Notes under the pieces: generated by a model | Seen by the model: the letters and a program-made list of their open reading frames with translations, nothing else | What the model was told of the DNA's origin: nothing | Databases searched by the model: none | NCBI RefSeq assembly: GCF_047948215.1 | Contig: NC_134456.1 | Span: 13,417,730-13,481,729, forward strand | Direction: 5' to 3' | Length of the DNA: 64,000 nucleotides | From: Lycorma delicatula | Lineage: Eukaryota; Arthropoda; Insecta; Hemiptera; Fulgoridae | Position numbers and translations under genes: made by a program | Shown: piece by piece, positions 1 through 12,283 of the stretch | How positions within the stretch are numbered: the first letter of the stretch is position 1 | How the letters are laid out: each line of letters starts with the position of its first letter

Positions 1-537
1 GTCAGTTGATTAAACCAATGCCATGTTGATGTGTGTTGTAAGCTGCTTCATGATATGACTTAACAATAATTCTACTTTCATCTCTAGAGTCAACTAGCTC
101 ACACATAATATTCACTTTTTCAGTGTTGTATTTTTTATTTTTTGTGCCTAGTACATAGATATTTCATCATACAATTGATTTCAATACATAATGCGAAATG
201 AAATGTCAAAAGAATTGATTGAAGTATTTGACTTTGTATCAACATAATTGCTAGAGTGCACACTTTTTTTAAATCACTTTATCTTTATATTCTATTGTGC
301 TCACTTACCTGATAAAGTAGTTGTAAACTATGAGTGTTCATAGAGCAAAACAGAAAATAAATATAAATGTAAACTTTCTTATATTAATAAATACATAAAT
401 ATTACTTAAGTAATATACCATATACATTACTGTAAATTTTATGTATGTATTCCTGTACAATTATTTAGTGTATGTTGACTTAAGTAGTCAGACTTTAATT
501 GCAGCAATGAATTGCAAATAAAATGAAAGACTTATTT
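1..537. other. AT-rich non-coding stretch
   Basis: No open frame, repeat or regulatory signal was recognised. It adjoins the 3' side of a transposase relic on the minus strand. Confidence 0.5.
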
Positions 538-1561
538 TTACAGTTTTTTTTTGTACAAATGTTCAATCAGAGCACCTTTTGTTATGCAGCACATATCTAA
601 CCAGCAGTAGAGTTCATCCCATATTTTAACCAGCATGTCTGGAGTAATGGAACTGACAGTTGCTTCAATCCTTTGCTTCAAATCTGATAGATCAGTAGAT
701 AGCGGATACGTAGCACATACATTAGATCCTTTATAAAACTCCAAAGGAAAAAATCAGATGACATAAACTTGAAGGGCATTACAAACAATATCTCTCATTG
801 GGTCCATTTCAACCACCCATCCATGGTGGTTGGGGAAAACACCATTCAACCGATCCCATAAAGTGTTATGTTGTTGACGAGATGCTCAATCTTGTTGCTG
901 AATAAAATTTTTTGGTCCATTTGCAGTTTTAAAAGAGTACACAGTGTACCCGAATGAACAACTTCTGTTATGTTTGCTTCTACAATAAGGAACGGTCCTT
1001 AAACTTGAAGTCGAAATATCATATAGAAAATGTTTAATTTTGAGGATCTCTTCACATTGCCATTGTTCACAGGAATTTTCTGACACCCATAATGTGCATT
1101 ATGCATGTGAACTTTTTCACTAAGATGATATGTTGACTCATCATTAAACACAATGCGATTAAGAAACTCATCATTTTCATTCTCAACATTTCGATCGCAA
1201 AGTCTGCACACAGTAGTTGCATAATCGTTAGACTTCAAAGTCTATATAGCTATAAATGATATTGATGCATATGTAAACATTTCCTTAAAAAATGCCATAG
1301 TGACATCATCACCTTACTAACAGATTTTTTAGGATTGCGCAGGAAAAACGTACTGACACATTCAACTTTTTCTTCAGTTACCCTTGGTCATCCCGTACAC
1401 AGACATCCCGGTTGTTTCAAACTGATTATGCCATTGGCGAATGTTATTGTCATTTGGAGAATCACATTTAAACTTTCTACAAATTGCATGTTGAACTGCA
1501 GCTATAGATTCACATTTACCAAACTGCAAACATAGAAGGCTTTCTGTTCAGTAATCTCCAT
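538..1561 (-). pseudogene. DUF4817-type DDE transposase relic (Tc1/mariner-like)
   Basis: Read on the minus strand from about 1561. A degenerate helix-turn-helix part includes PRVTEEKVECVSTFFLRNPK. It is followed by a frameshifted DDE core, NDEFLNRIVFNDESTYHLSE (1120-1190), whose first catalytic Asp is in the FNDES motif. The C-terminus is SITPDMLVKIWDELYCWLDM, ending TKGALIEHLY (stop near 538). Order and spacing fit the DUF4817 transposase family that is abundant in arthropods. Several frameshifts and stops break it. Terminal inverted repeats were not found. Confidence 0.75.
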
Positions 1562-3539
1562 TCTACTCTTTCAAGCGTAAAGATAGGAAATCAATCCACA
1601 GCCATACACACAACTAAGACTTTCCTTTTTGCTCCTTGATTCTAAGCCTTAATCATTATTGTACGCTTCATCCAAGAGATATTATAACAAATTAAAACTC
1701 CAAAATTCTTTTTTATACATCCAGTACATCATATGTATTATATGATCAATCATTCACCTAAAGTTAATCCTTATTTAATATTATCATCAACTTCTATCAA
1801 AAAATGTAATAATGAAAAGGTGCCCTTGGTCAAGAATTATGTGGTAATTGTGGTTAACTTCATCATTTTTTATGAGGAGATCACAAAAACAATTTTACAT
1901 ATTTTTTATAAACTATGAACTATAACACAAAGCACAAACAAGCATCCACTGGACACTGTTGAACTCCAGACATGTTTTTACAAAAAAAGTGTCAAACAAG
2001 TAATAAAATTAATATTTTTTCAGGACCAGTACTTAGAATAAAATCTAATTAAAAGTAGGATTTACAGCATACAAAGGAAACTTTTTATGTGCTTATGCTC
2101 ATTAAATAAATATGATGTAATGTGCATTCAAAAGACTCAGAGATTTTGTTGGCTTTGAGCCTTAAATTATTGGATTGAATTTCCAAAAAACAATTGTATA
2201 CCTTTTTTTATGCAATGCTTCTTGTAATTTTCGGTTTTTGAATTCGGGAAAAGAATGCATTATAAATAAATAATAATCATGGAAATATATGAAGGTAATA
2301 AAAAAAAGATAAAATCAATATATAACTGCTTTGAACTGTAAAGTGAAATATTTCAGCACATAAAGGATGGGTAAAATGAGCAATTTCAGAAACTGGATTG
2401 AGCCAGTTACATAGAAAAATGGGAGAATTGGAAATCATTAAATTATCCCACTCTAGCATATAATTGCAATACAGATATGGAGTGTTAAACAGCATGTCTT
2501 TGCGGTAAAAGTATATTATAAAAATAATGAAAGTTCTGTTCTTGCTCAACCTACTTTTCGTACGCCTTTTTACATTTATTGTAATTGTCTAGTTCTGACA
2601 GCCCATGGAGTTAAATCCTCGATTACGAATCTGGAAGAATTAGGCACAACATTTAAAGAAAAGAGGTGTTATTACTGTGGTTACTCCAATAAACAGTGGC
2701 CAAGTGAAAGAACAATAGGAATTCCTTGCAGATCAGCTTGTTGATACTTAGGTTTTCAGTCTCTGAAAACCTAACCTAATCCAATGTGCATTGGATTCTA
2801 AACCAAGATCTTCATTACTGTAATTATAAAATTCATCTTTTTCATGCTCTGAGGGAAGGGAACAATGAATTTGAAAACAAGCTGCTCAAATTCCATTAAG
2901 AATGGTTCAGAATGCAATAAATAATCTCCACGCAAGGCTTATTGAGTATTTGTAGCAAGATAAAGTTCTTCACACTAAATCATTTTCAGTAAATAAAATA
3001 AAATGCATCTTTATGTGCTTTCTTATGGTACCATTAATTTGTTTGAAAAAATCCATTGTTAATTATTTAGGGTCTCTTTAAAATGATACAGCTTTATTAT
3101 AAATTATGACTATAAGAATGTGTAAACATTCTCCTGCATTATTTTACTAAACTTTCAACAGTTGAATGTTTTGAACAATTCTTTTACTGATAATATTTAC
3201 TTTATACTTGCATGTTATATTTTCTAAACTATCTGCTTCATATATTTTACCAACATACATTAAAAAAATTTTATGGAATAACTTTTAAAAAACTCTGATG
3301 TGTACATCGTATGACTTCCTTGTATGCCTATTAAATTACATATACACATTTTTTTTAAATGAGAAGTACATAAAATAGTTTATTAATAACTTGTGATATA
3401 TTTTTTTTTTGTTATTATTGAATTAGTATTTATTGTAAAATCTTTTTTACAATCAGAGGTTAATAATTAATAAATCAATATATCCAAATTAAAAAAAAAG
3501 TTGAAAAAATGAAGTTGTATTTGAACTGATTTGCCTTCC
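1562..3539. other. AT-rich non-coding stretch with a small hairpin
   Basis: No gene was recognised. The only clear structure is a perfect 12-bp hairpin at 2748-2774 (arms TTAGGTTTTCAG and its complement around a 3-base loop). Confidence 0.45.
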
Positions 3540-4030
3540 CTTTATAAGATCAAAATATTTCATTAATTCAAACTTTATTTGGCTATAACTCTGGAACCAA
3601 TGAAAATAAGTACCATTTATGATATGACGAAAACCTCTCAATGGGGCTTATTACTGCAGTTAAGAAAAAATCCAGTTATTTTGGTCCAGTCGATTGCAAT
3701 CAAAATGGGAGGTGCATAACTGAATGTTACAAATATCTAGACCAAAATTGGCCCAGTTAAGTTATTTAGAACGCTTATGCATATTTCGTACAAAAAACGC
3801 TGTTGTACGTCGTTTTACATGCTTCCAATATCAATTTTTTTACAGTATCTTTAATATTTTTAGGAAGGCACCAAGTTTTACGAAACTTGTCTATTCTCCC
3901 ACTCACATTTTTTCTAAACTTCTGCTTTTAAAATATAAAAAACTTCCACTTAACGTATATTTCGTCCACCTGTTTCAGACCAGTATGTATTTGCTTTATA
4001 TGCGTAGGTCTATATTGAGTACATAATATT
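3540..4030. repeat. Probable dispersed arthropod repeat
   Basis: The block contains TTTGGCTATAACTCTGGAAC, then AATGGGGCTTATTACTGCAG and an unusually long open stretch (3724-4026) with no recognisable protein. The style, a gently decayed phrase of mixed composition within AT-rich DNA, suggests a non-autonomous element. I cannot show a second copy inside the window. Confidence 0.3.
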
Positions 4031-4578
4031 TATTTTTCATACAGTAGTATTTGTGTAATTCAACTTGGTTTTTTATAATAATTATATTATATAGTTAATA
4101 GTAAGTGTTGCAATAATATAGTGAAAAAGGCTTTGCTGGATTGCTGCAGGTATGCTCTCTGCTCAGACAATCAAATTAATTATAAATAAGGAAGTTATAG
4201 CATTTTCCGTCGCGGATTCAGCCACGAAATACATAATCAGAATTTCAACATGAATATATAAAAAAAAATTACTCAACACCAACATTATTTTTTATTTTTT
4301 GGAATACAGCAAAAATACAATTAACTCAAAAACAAATGTGCACAAATAGTACGAAATGTGCATGAGTTGAAAAAAAGATAGAAAGGTTAGCCAGTTAGGG
4401 CTCGCTGAGCTCACTCTTCTCGTGCGAGTGGGTGTCAATGGATCCCCACATCTTTCATTTTTTGACCTAATTTGACTGTGCTAATTGTTATCTGAAACCT
4501 TTTTGTTTTTTTTTTATTATAACATAATAATTATCTGTATTTTTTTCCGATTCATCATTTAAAATAGTTTAATTAAGA

Positions 4579-5410
4579 AGGATGAAAATAACATTTGTTT
4601 TATTTGTAAGGACGTAGGCTCTGAATACAAGAGTTGTTTCAAGACAAGAAGCAAGACGAAAAAATAAAAAAAGATAGCATTGAAATAGGTGATGGTAAAC
4701 ACCAAGATTTAGATGACGATTCTGATATTGTTGTTCGTAAAAATTATCAAGCAAAATACATGCATCCAAAATAAATAAAAACTGTCAAAAGAAAACATGA
4801 AGAAAGTACAAAAGCAAAATTAACTTTATCACTTAAAAAATTAAGATTTGCAAATGTTATTGAATTTAAAAATAATTTTTTCTTTTGCTTCTTCATTTCA
4901 TTAGTTAAAGGCAAAGGTAATATTGTTTTAAATCAAATTTACTAATTTAAAAACTATGCAGGATAAAGAATTAACAAAACAAGATTACTAGGTCGACAAG
5001 TATCTGATTGTCTTGTAAATTGTAATAACTTAATAGCAGTAGATGATGTTAATCACCGAAAATGATACAGCGATTTTTGGAGAAGTAGATCAAGTTCAAC
5101 TCCTGGCTGACTTGTTTCTGCAGAGACAACTGCTGCATTGAATATTATTTTTAGATATTTAGAAGAAAGTGATGATTATCTATTTTTCATGAAAGAATTA
5201 AGTAATTTAGTCAAGGATTATTCATTGGGATGATAATACTATTGCATATTAAAAAAAGAATATTGTTACAATTTGCATCAAAAATATAGGATATAAAATT
5301 TTGAGCAATAATTGGTATCAACAGAAACAATAGGTAAGTTGGAAAAAAAGAAAGACTTTGTATCATTAAAAAAGCAGCTGAGATTATAAGCGATGATATT
5401 GAAGTATAAT
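4579..5410 (+). pseudogene. Degenerate coding relic with Cys motifs, unrecognised family
   Basis: Frame-jumping + strand translation gives NNICFICKDVGSEYKSCFK near 4582-4645 (a CxxC pair and a further Cys). A second piece near 4985-5210 includes DCLVNCNNLIAVDDVNHR, DFWRSRSSSTPG and LNIIFRYLEESDDYLFFMKE. The pattern resembles the N-terminal zinc-binding part of multi-copy arthropod proteins of unknown function. Many stops break it. I cannot name the family, and chance open frames in AT-rich DNA remain possible. Confidence 0.35.
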
Positions 5411-8217
5411 TGAAGATGTAATTTTTTTTTTAATTTTATTTTTTTTATGGTTTTTTATGATTTTTATTAAAAATTGGGATGGGAAGAAAACATAAAAAAT
5501 AATCAGTTTTGTTTTAAGAAAATAATCAAAACTGATTATTTTTTACATAATTAATCTTGTAATTTTTTATACTTGTCAAGTACCTGTAACTTCTATGATG
5601 AGTGAACTGTTAATTAAATGTTGTAAAATTCCAAGAATCAGAAATGTAAGGTAAATAAAAACATGATAAATATAGTGGATAAATTTTTTGAACTTAGTAA
5701 AGCTTCAATTTATAAAAAAAGTATTACTTCCAAGAAGTCTTCCAGATAAAACTTTGCATGAATTTTCTGTATTATTAATTTATTATCTTATTTGCAAACT
5801 ACTTTAAATAATTTAACTTTCTTTCAATTAAGGCAATCTGTAAATACTTTTTCAAATACACATTACTTTAAATTGTGTAAGAATGTGTTGTATAAATTTA
5901 AAGTAATTGTTTTATCTCAAAAAACATAAACAAAAAAAAATGTAAAAAAAAAATTAGTCACCAAATTATTTATCAGACATAATTATAAAAAAGATTATTA
6001 GATCAGAATAAGAGGATACTTCTTTTTTTTTTATTAAAAAAAAAGAAGTATTTAAAAAAATAATCTTAAACCATTGTAGAAATGTATTTGGTTTAATCAT
6101 ATATTATTTGCTAAAACTGAATCTCTTCCAGGATTTATTCATTAATTAGATTCAAACTCAAATGGAAATGCATTTTTTTATTAAAGTTCTCATATTTTTT
6201 GCAGGTTTAGGTATGTATTTGCTTTTGTTACATTAAATTTATTTTCAAAATTAAATATTAGTTTTTTATTAATTATTGTTCATTGAAGTTCATGAAAGAA
6301 ATTGTGCATACTTTGCAAATGTATAATTATAAAATGTTTTTATAGTTTTAGATTATAAATATGAAAGTTAAGATAGCCTGTGGTGCTTGCTTTAAGTTTT
6401 ACAGTATAATAAACTTTAAAATTTCCAGCATAGCGCTGGCCACATGAAAATTTGATGAACATCCCAACAACCATTTTCTATGATGATTTTATTTTTGGTT
6501 GATGATACTTCATCTTTTAATTATTCTGCAACCGCGTAGATAGAATACAGCAGTTCTTTTGAATTAAATTTTAGACATAAAAAATGTTTAAATGTATATT
6601 TAACACATCTAAAAACGTTTTATCTCATAATCATCATCAGTCACAATTCATGATGAAATATTTAGGTAGTATCAGAAATAATCTTACTGTACACTGTAAG
6701 CACTGTTTCCAGAAACACCAAACATTAACGATTGAGGAGGTACTTCCACCTTAAGTCTTCCAGGATTTTATTACATTTTTAAAAAGTTTTTATATTTTTA
6801 AAATTGTTTTACTATAGATTATATAATAAATTATTATAAAGTTATAATAATTACTAATCTATTTTTTTACTTATTTCTTTTTTTATTCTTTTGGTTTTAG
6901 AGATATTGACTACCCACAGTCACTGGCCCCTTTCCACAAAAAAAAAAATGTTAAATGAAATATTTCTTTCACTTGCTGTTAAAAACACCAGAGATGTAGT
7001 CAGTAGTAGTCTACTGACCTTATTATAACAAATCATCTAAAAACAAATACGTCAAAGGGTACTAAAACCCCAAAAGAAACAAAATATGACCAGGGTGTAA
7101 AATGTCTTACCACTTAAAATTATTTAAAATTAACACGGCAACCTTTTTCAAATGTATTTTTGACAAAATTTCCAACAAATGTTGTCAAAACGTTCAAATG
7201 CTGTATTAACGTCACACGAATGTTAAAAAATCATATTTTCATTATAAAATTTCCAAAAGCTCATAGAAACTACCTCATTTTTTACTACTATCGCCTACTA
7301 TAGGTTTACTCTTAGGCTATCCTTTTTTGCTTCTTCTTTCCATGTTCCTGAAGACCTTGAGATCAAATTCGAAATATTCTGATACCTCTGAGATGGATCC
7401 TTCTAATCCTGTAAGTAAATTACAGAGGATGTCTTACTGCCGGCATCAATGACACCAGCACAGATGGTGCGGTAAGAGCACTGGAGTCAATAATCGATGC
7501 ACTCCCTGCTAAAGCTTGTAGGACGGATGAACTACTCGCCCTCTCACTTAAAGGTCTCTGTGCTTTTGGCAAATCCAATTTTGTTTTTCCTAAGTCTTCT
7601 TTTTTTGTAATATTTTTATTTCTATCTTCTCAGTTCCCTTCATGGGGATTTTTGCAATTACTATGGCTTGAAACTTCTCTATTCTTCATTCACTGTCCTT
7701 CGGCATGGAACTGGTTGAAGATTCATTCCTCAAAGGAGAGGAACTTTTTTACTTAGCAGCTGCTGTTTTCTTCTAAAATTTTGGGCTGTCTTCTCTGGCT
7801 GGATGATTTCCAAATTTGTTTACAATAAATTCAACCGTACTTGCTAACGCCAATGCAACTTTGCAATCAAACCGTTCGCTTTGAAAGAAATTGCAAGAGT
7901 TGACGCAACTTGTACATACGCCACCACCCTCGGCTATCAATTTTTGATGATTTTCTTCGTTTTGAAGTAGAACTATCGGCACATAAGTGGGCACAAAAAA
8001 CTACCAGCATTCAGAAAACATTTGGCCACGGTACTAGGTCGACTGAAAACATTATCAGTTTAATATAGATGATATTTATATCCATAAATATATACGATGC
8101 TACTTGCTAAACTAGTTTTAATTAAGTAGCATTAAGTTTATTAACTGATGCTAATCAATTAATATAATTATTTTAAAGTACTTTAAATAATTATTATAGT
8201 TGTTTTTTTTACTAACG
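5411..8217. other. Mostly AT-rich non-coding DNA with inverted repeats
   Basis: It includes an 18-bp perfect inverted repeat with arms at 5494-5511 and 5527-5544, and an A/T-run hairpin near 6018-6055. A less AT-rich patch at about 7380-7990 has a minus-strand open frame (7773-7994) that I do not recognise. No RNA gene or element boundary was identified. Confidence 0.4.
5494..5544. repeat. 18-bp perfect inverted repeat
   Basis: Arm AAAAAATAATCAGTTTTG (5494-5511) and its exact complement (5527-5544) are separated by 15 bases. It could form a hairpin or mark a MITE end. Confidence 0.7.
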
Positions 8218-8612
8218 TTATTGTGGTAGCTCGCAAATTCCGAAGTCGCTGCCGTCGGTAGATTCTAAAGAGATCGTGTCCGATTCTGAGTTCACATTTA
8301 TCACAGAATTGTCGATGTGCACGTTCATCTTCAATGTATTTTTTTTTTTCAGCGTTGAGACATGCTCGCAGACATTCCTTCTCTCAGCTTCAGACACTTT
8401 ATGAAATTCCTCTTCAACTAACTTAAGAACGTCTGACATTTTAAAAGTAGTATTTTTTTTAGCTACTTGTCCTTTCACTTGACTCAAAATCATTTCAATG
8501 ACATTTAAGTCAGGGTGATAAGGTGGCAACCTAGAACTGTGTGACCATAATTACCGAAAATGTCATCTCTTTTGATCTTTGTGTAGTTTTATAATATCAT
8601 ATAATTCAGTCT

Positions 8613-9876
8613 TCTCCCTCTATGAATCATGAGACCCTGCCGATGGTGAGGAGGGCTTGAGTGCTCAGTGATACAGAATAGCCGGACCAAAGGTGCAACC
8701 ATATGGGAGAGATATCTGTTGGGAGCTAGACTAAGGAATGATTCCTGAAACAGGACGGCAGCTCTTTCAGTAGTTGTTAAGGGCGTAGGTCAGGAGGACT
8801 TAAACGGTCATATCAACATCACTCAATATTCTGATTATTGCGCAGCTGAAAGCGATGGAAAACTACAGTTGTTGGTTTTCCAAGAAAATTTAGCTCTCTG
8901 CATTCTCATGTAACAAAAATGGAGGTGCCTTCCTTGGTAAAATATTCCAGAGGTAGACTAGTTCCCCGTTCGGATCTCCGGGTGGGGAGTACTAAAGAAG
9001 GGGTCACCAGAAAATTAAAAGGGTCACTAACATTCTACGAGTCGGAGCGTAGAATGTTAGAAGTCTAAAAAAGATTGTTAACGCATATTCTTTGTAGGAT
9101 AGGGACGGGAAGGATAGCTCTCTAATCTAAGTAGGTGGTAAGCCGAAAGGCGGATGCCGGTTGCTCCCGGGATTAACTAAGACTATAAAAAAAAAAAGGT
9201 TAGAAAATTTAAAGAGGGAAATGGATAAGTTAAATATAGATATAGTAGAAATTAGTGAGGTTGGATGTGAAGAGGAAAACGACTTTTGGGGAGGTGATTT
9301 TAGAATAATTAACTCGGCGTCAAATAAAGGGCAGGCAGGAGTAGGTTTCGTAATGAAGAAGAAGATAGGGAAGAGAATAGAGTATTTAAAAAAGCTTAGC
9401 GATAGAATCATTGTAATAAGAATAAAATCAAAACCTAAGCCGACTACGATTGTTAACGTCTATATGCTACAAGTGCCCATGATGATGATCAACTAAAGTG
9501 TGTATATGAAGAAATTGACGAAGCAATTAAATACATAAAAGGAGATGAGAATTTAATAATAGTTTGAGATTGGAATGCAAGCATCGGAAAAGGCAAGGAA
9601 GGAAACATTGTGGGTGAATACGAGCTGGACAAAAGGAATGAAAGAGGGGACCGACTTATAGAGTTTTGCACACAGTATAATTTAGTAATTGCCAACATCC
9701 AGTTTAAAAATCATAATAGAGTAATAAACACACAAAAAAGCCTGGTGATACTGCAAGGTGTCAGATAGATATCATGGTTAAACAAAGATTTCCAAATCAA
9801 CTCCTCGACTGCAAAACAAATCCTGGAGCAGACATTGATAGCGACCATGATTTAGTGATAATGAAATGTAGAATTT
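8613..9876 (+). mobile_element. RTE-type non-LTR retrotransposon, 5' UTR and endonuclease only
   Basis: About 550 bases of GC-richer leader are followed by an apurinic-type endonuclease reading NLKREMDKLNIDIVEISEVG, GQAGVGFVMKKKIGKRIEY and RIIVIRIKSKPKPTTIVNVY (9205-9465). The frame then shifts: KCVYEEIDEAIKYIKGDENL, DWNASIGKGKEGNIVGEYEL, RGDRLIEFCTQYNLVIAN and DIDSDHDLVIMKC (9833-9865). The motifs EISEV, DWN and SDH are endonuclease signatures. An in-frame stop stands where the Gly before DWN is expected. The reverse transcriptase is absent: sequence passes directly back into the transposase at about 9877. Confidence 0.85.
9161..9865 (+). pseudogene. LINE endonuclease domain (exonuclease-endonuclease-phosphatase fold), frameshifted
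   Basis: This is the coding part of the RTE fragment. The first segment, 9161-9496, is open. The rest lies in another frame after a lesion near 9470, where the family motif around the tyrosine and Pro is replaced by LQVPMMMIN. By family this domain nicks target DNA to prime reverse transcription. It is inactive here. Confidence 0.8.
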
Positions 9877-10924
9877 GGCTGCTTTTGTAGCAGAATGTTG
9901 AGATACGATGCGTTAACTAGTACAATGACCGATCGAGGTGGCAAATTGGGAATACACTTTCCAATTACCATTTCGTTTACTTTTCAGAATCCATCGATTT
10001 GTGATAATCTTCTTTCTTATTTGAATCGTACATAAGTAAAGCATTGATAATGAATTTATTACAGCCGACATGAACAATTATTAATAGTGAGCCCTTGGAT
10101 GCTAGTGTTTTCAGTCCCTCATGAAGGTTCGTTTTGTCTACCCACGATTTTGGTGTGTAATGACTATTGTGAATGTAGAATTCATCTGTGTATACAATCG
10201 GTTTTCCTTCGCGAAACAGGGAAATTTGTCGTAGAAATTGCATTCTTTGAATTTTAATGTCATGCCGTTCTATCAGCATTTTCCGGTTTTTTCTGTTTTT
10301 TTCCATCTCAATCCATTTTAAATAATATTCTCCATAAAGATCTTTCACTCTCTTTGAAATAAATTTCACTTTTGCGGGCTTTTTGCATAATTCTCTTCAG
10401 TAGAACGCATTTTTCGATTACATAAAATTTATTTATTAAACGTCCCGAAGCATCCGTGTCAAACGAATCTAAATTGCACGCAGTACTGGGGCGGTTTACA
10501 CGTTTTCACGGCGAAACGAATACGGATGGCATCTCAGTTTTATTTGATATCCCTTCTGCTATAATTCTTTGTACCGTTCGTTTTGTCGCTTGAACAACCG
10601 TATTCAGCACTTCAGTCTTCCTCACTATTCCGGTTCCGGCATTGTTTTGTAAAAAGAAATTGTTTAAACATTAAAAACAATTTCCCACGCCTGACTATGA
10701 ACTACTGTATCTTTTTCATCTAACTTGGGCATTTTAAAAGAAAATAACTGTATTGTACTACTACAAATTTAAATGACAAAGACTTAAATGAAAGCAACTC
10801 AACAAATGGTAAAAATAATCACTAACAGCTATTCCACTTTATTAAGTAAAATATACACCGTAATAAATGTTTCTATAATAGTCACTGCTAGAACATAAAT
10901 TACAAGCGATGTGTGTCATATGAT

Positions 10925-11050
10925 TCTTCAAAGCGCAGTGAGACTGAGACTGTACAAGACTATACTTCATTTATACTCATACGTATCATCCTCTGAAGTA
11001 TTATCTGAAATGTAATTGCCGGAGGCTAAACAGGAAAAAGAAAGAAAAAC
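10925..11050 (+). repeat. 3' part of a tRNA-derived SINE
   Basis: It contains GACTGTACAAGACTATACTT, followed by GGAGGCTAAACAGGAAAAAG and an A-rich GAAA tail. The same phrases occur at the end of the complete SINE at 24566-24860. It is 5'-truncated and abuts the LINE ORF1 relic on its right. Confidence 0.65.
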
Positions 11051-12120
11051 CTTTACCTTTTTGGGGCACTTTGGTTTGTTGAATGTCAATACATGCGATG
11101 CGTAGGGTAGATCTACTCTATTACGTCGAGTTTTTAATCGTCAACACGCTATAATTCCTTATTCATTCAGTTGTTCAGCGATTTTTTTCTCTGTGAAGTT
11201 TAGAAGGTCCCTGCACACAACTTTTTCCATCAAGGTATTTAGAGTTACACGGGGTGAAACTTCAATGTTTAACAGTCCAATCTTCTTCCCCCTTCGGCAG
11301 CCGTGACGATTGTAAATCGTTGACAGTTTTAACAAACAGTTCTACGCAGTCTCATCCTTTACCGCTCCTGCAGGACCTTCCGTAATGCCTCGGATTTCAG
11401 AAAAATATTTATCATGCTAAAATCTCCTTCACTCCCAATTGATAACCATATATTTTGGTATCGCTACGTTTCCTTTCAGTCGAAACTTGGTTTGATTCGT
11501 CTTATCAATGTTTGTGAATTCTACTCTTCCTCCTCTTTGCCTGTGAAGACAGAGGCTTTCCAGACGAAGGTTTTTATATGAACCCTCTGCCACGAAGTTT
11601 TACAAGTAGATATATTATAGTGTCACCAGCCAATATGTCGTAAGGTGCGGGACGATTGGGCATGCTCTGGATTATCGATCCTACCTGGGTTCCGTCAGTC
11701 AGCCACCTCCAACAGATTTAACCCGGACCGGGGAGTCAGGTATTGCCTGACCCGCGATATCGACAGCCCAGAGCTCGCGTGTAGCAGTAAGGGCTCCGAT
11801 AACCTTACTCACAGGACAAACCCTGCCAAAGGCCGAATTGACTGACTCACGCTGAGCGGAGCAAGACTACGGCAGAGCTATGCTCACAGCAGCCCACCCT
11901 CAACCTGGCTCTACAACCGAGAAGAGAGATGAGAACTGTCCGTCTACATTCCGCCCAGCATCGGCAAAACAGATGACGGTCATGCCTCCCGCCTACGCTG
12001 CTAACAGCGAAACTGAGAAGCATAATCGAAACCAGCTCGAGACCATCAATCTCGTACTCTGCAGGAAGCTCCTGAGCAAGACCATTCCCCCACTGTATTG
12101 ACATAAGCAAAGGTACAGAT
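11051..12120 (-). mobile_element. Jockey-like LINE, 5' UTR and ORF1 (gag-like) fragment
   Basis: Minus-strand reading from about 11590 to 11050 gives, across stops, KKIGLLNIEVSPRVTLNTLM, VVCRDLLNFTEKKIAEQLNE and RLKTRRNRVDLPYASHVLTF, then NKPKCPKK. This matches the region just before the zinc knuckles in LINE ORF1 proteins (typically CRDLxxxxExEIxxELKxQGV ... TxxHxxTFNxPKxP). The preceding GC-rich block (11640-12120) is unlike the surrounding AT-rich DNA and ends abruptly; I infer it is the element's 5' UTR. The 3' side is cut by SINE sequence at about 11050. Confidence 0.55.
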
Positions 12121-12283
12121 GTCCTGTATCGTCTACTAACTAATTAGTTACTCAGTGAGTGTAGTATAACAAGTACTCTTCCCAACAGTTGTACTGAACG
12201 CCAAATTCAAACAAAGTTTTATGAAAAAACATCAAATGTACATTGTTTTACCCACATTCATATTAAAAAAATAATTAATTCTG

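Larger units (their letters stand above)
8218..10732 (-). pseudogene. IS630/Tc1-like DDE transposase gene, split by an RTE LINE insertion
   Basis: The N-terminal half reads down from an ATG at 10732. A helix-turn-helix part contains VVQATKRTVQRIIAEG (about 10570-10615). It continues through ERHDIKIQRMQFLRQISLFR to the first catalytic Asp in IVYTDEFYIHNSH (about 10170-10205), then KGSLLIIVHVGC. A frameshifted stretch near 9900-9950 reads IPNLPPRSVIVL and then VNASY where the family has DNASY, so the second catalytic Asp is lost. The C-terminal half resumes at 8612 (ELYDIIKLHKDQKR) and continues to LPPYHPDLNVIEMI with the terminal Glu (about 8490-8530), ending at 8218. The two halves are separated by LINE sequence 8613-9876. 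Confidence 0.82.

Noticed and set aside
3724..4026. 100-codon open frame on the + strand as a gene
   Set aside because: No start context, no recognisable domain; composition is that of the surrounding repeat.
9127..9411. Minus-strand Ser/Phe-rich frame
   Set aside because: Antisense shadow of the LINE endonuclease on the + strand.
11645..12110. Host gene in the GC-rich island, including frames on both strands
   Set aside because: Neither strand gives a recognisable protein; abrupt edges and position before a LINE ORF1-like sequence favour a transposon 5' UTR.
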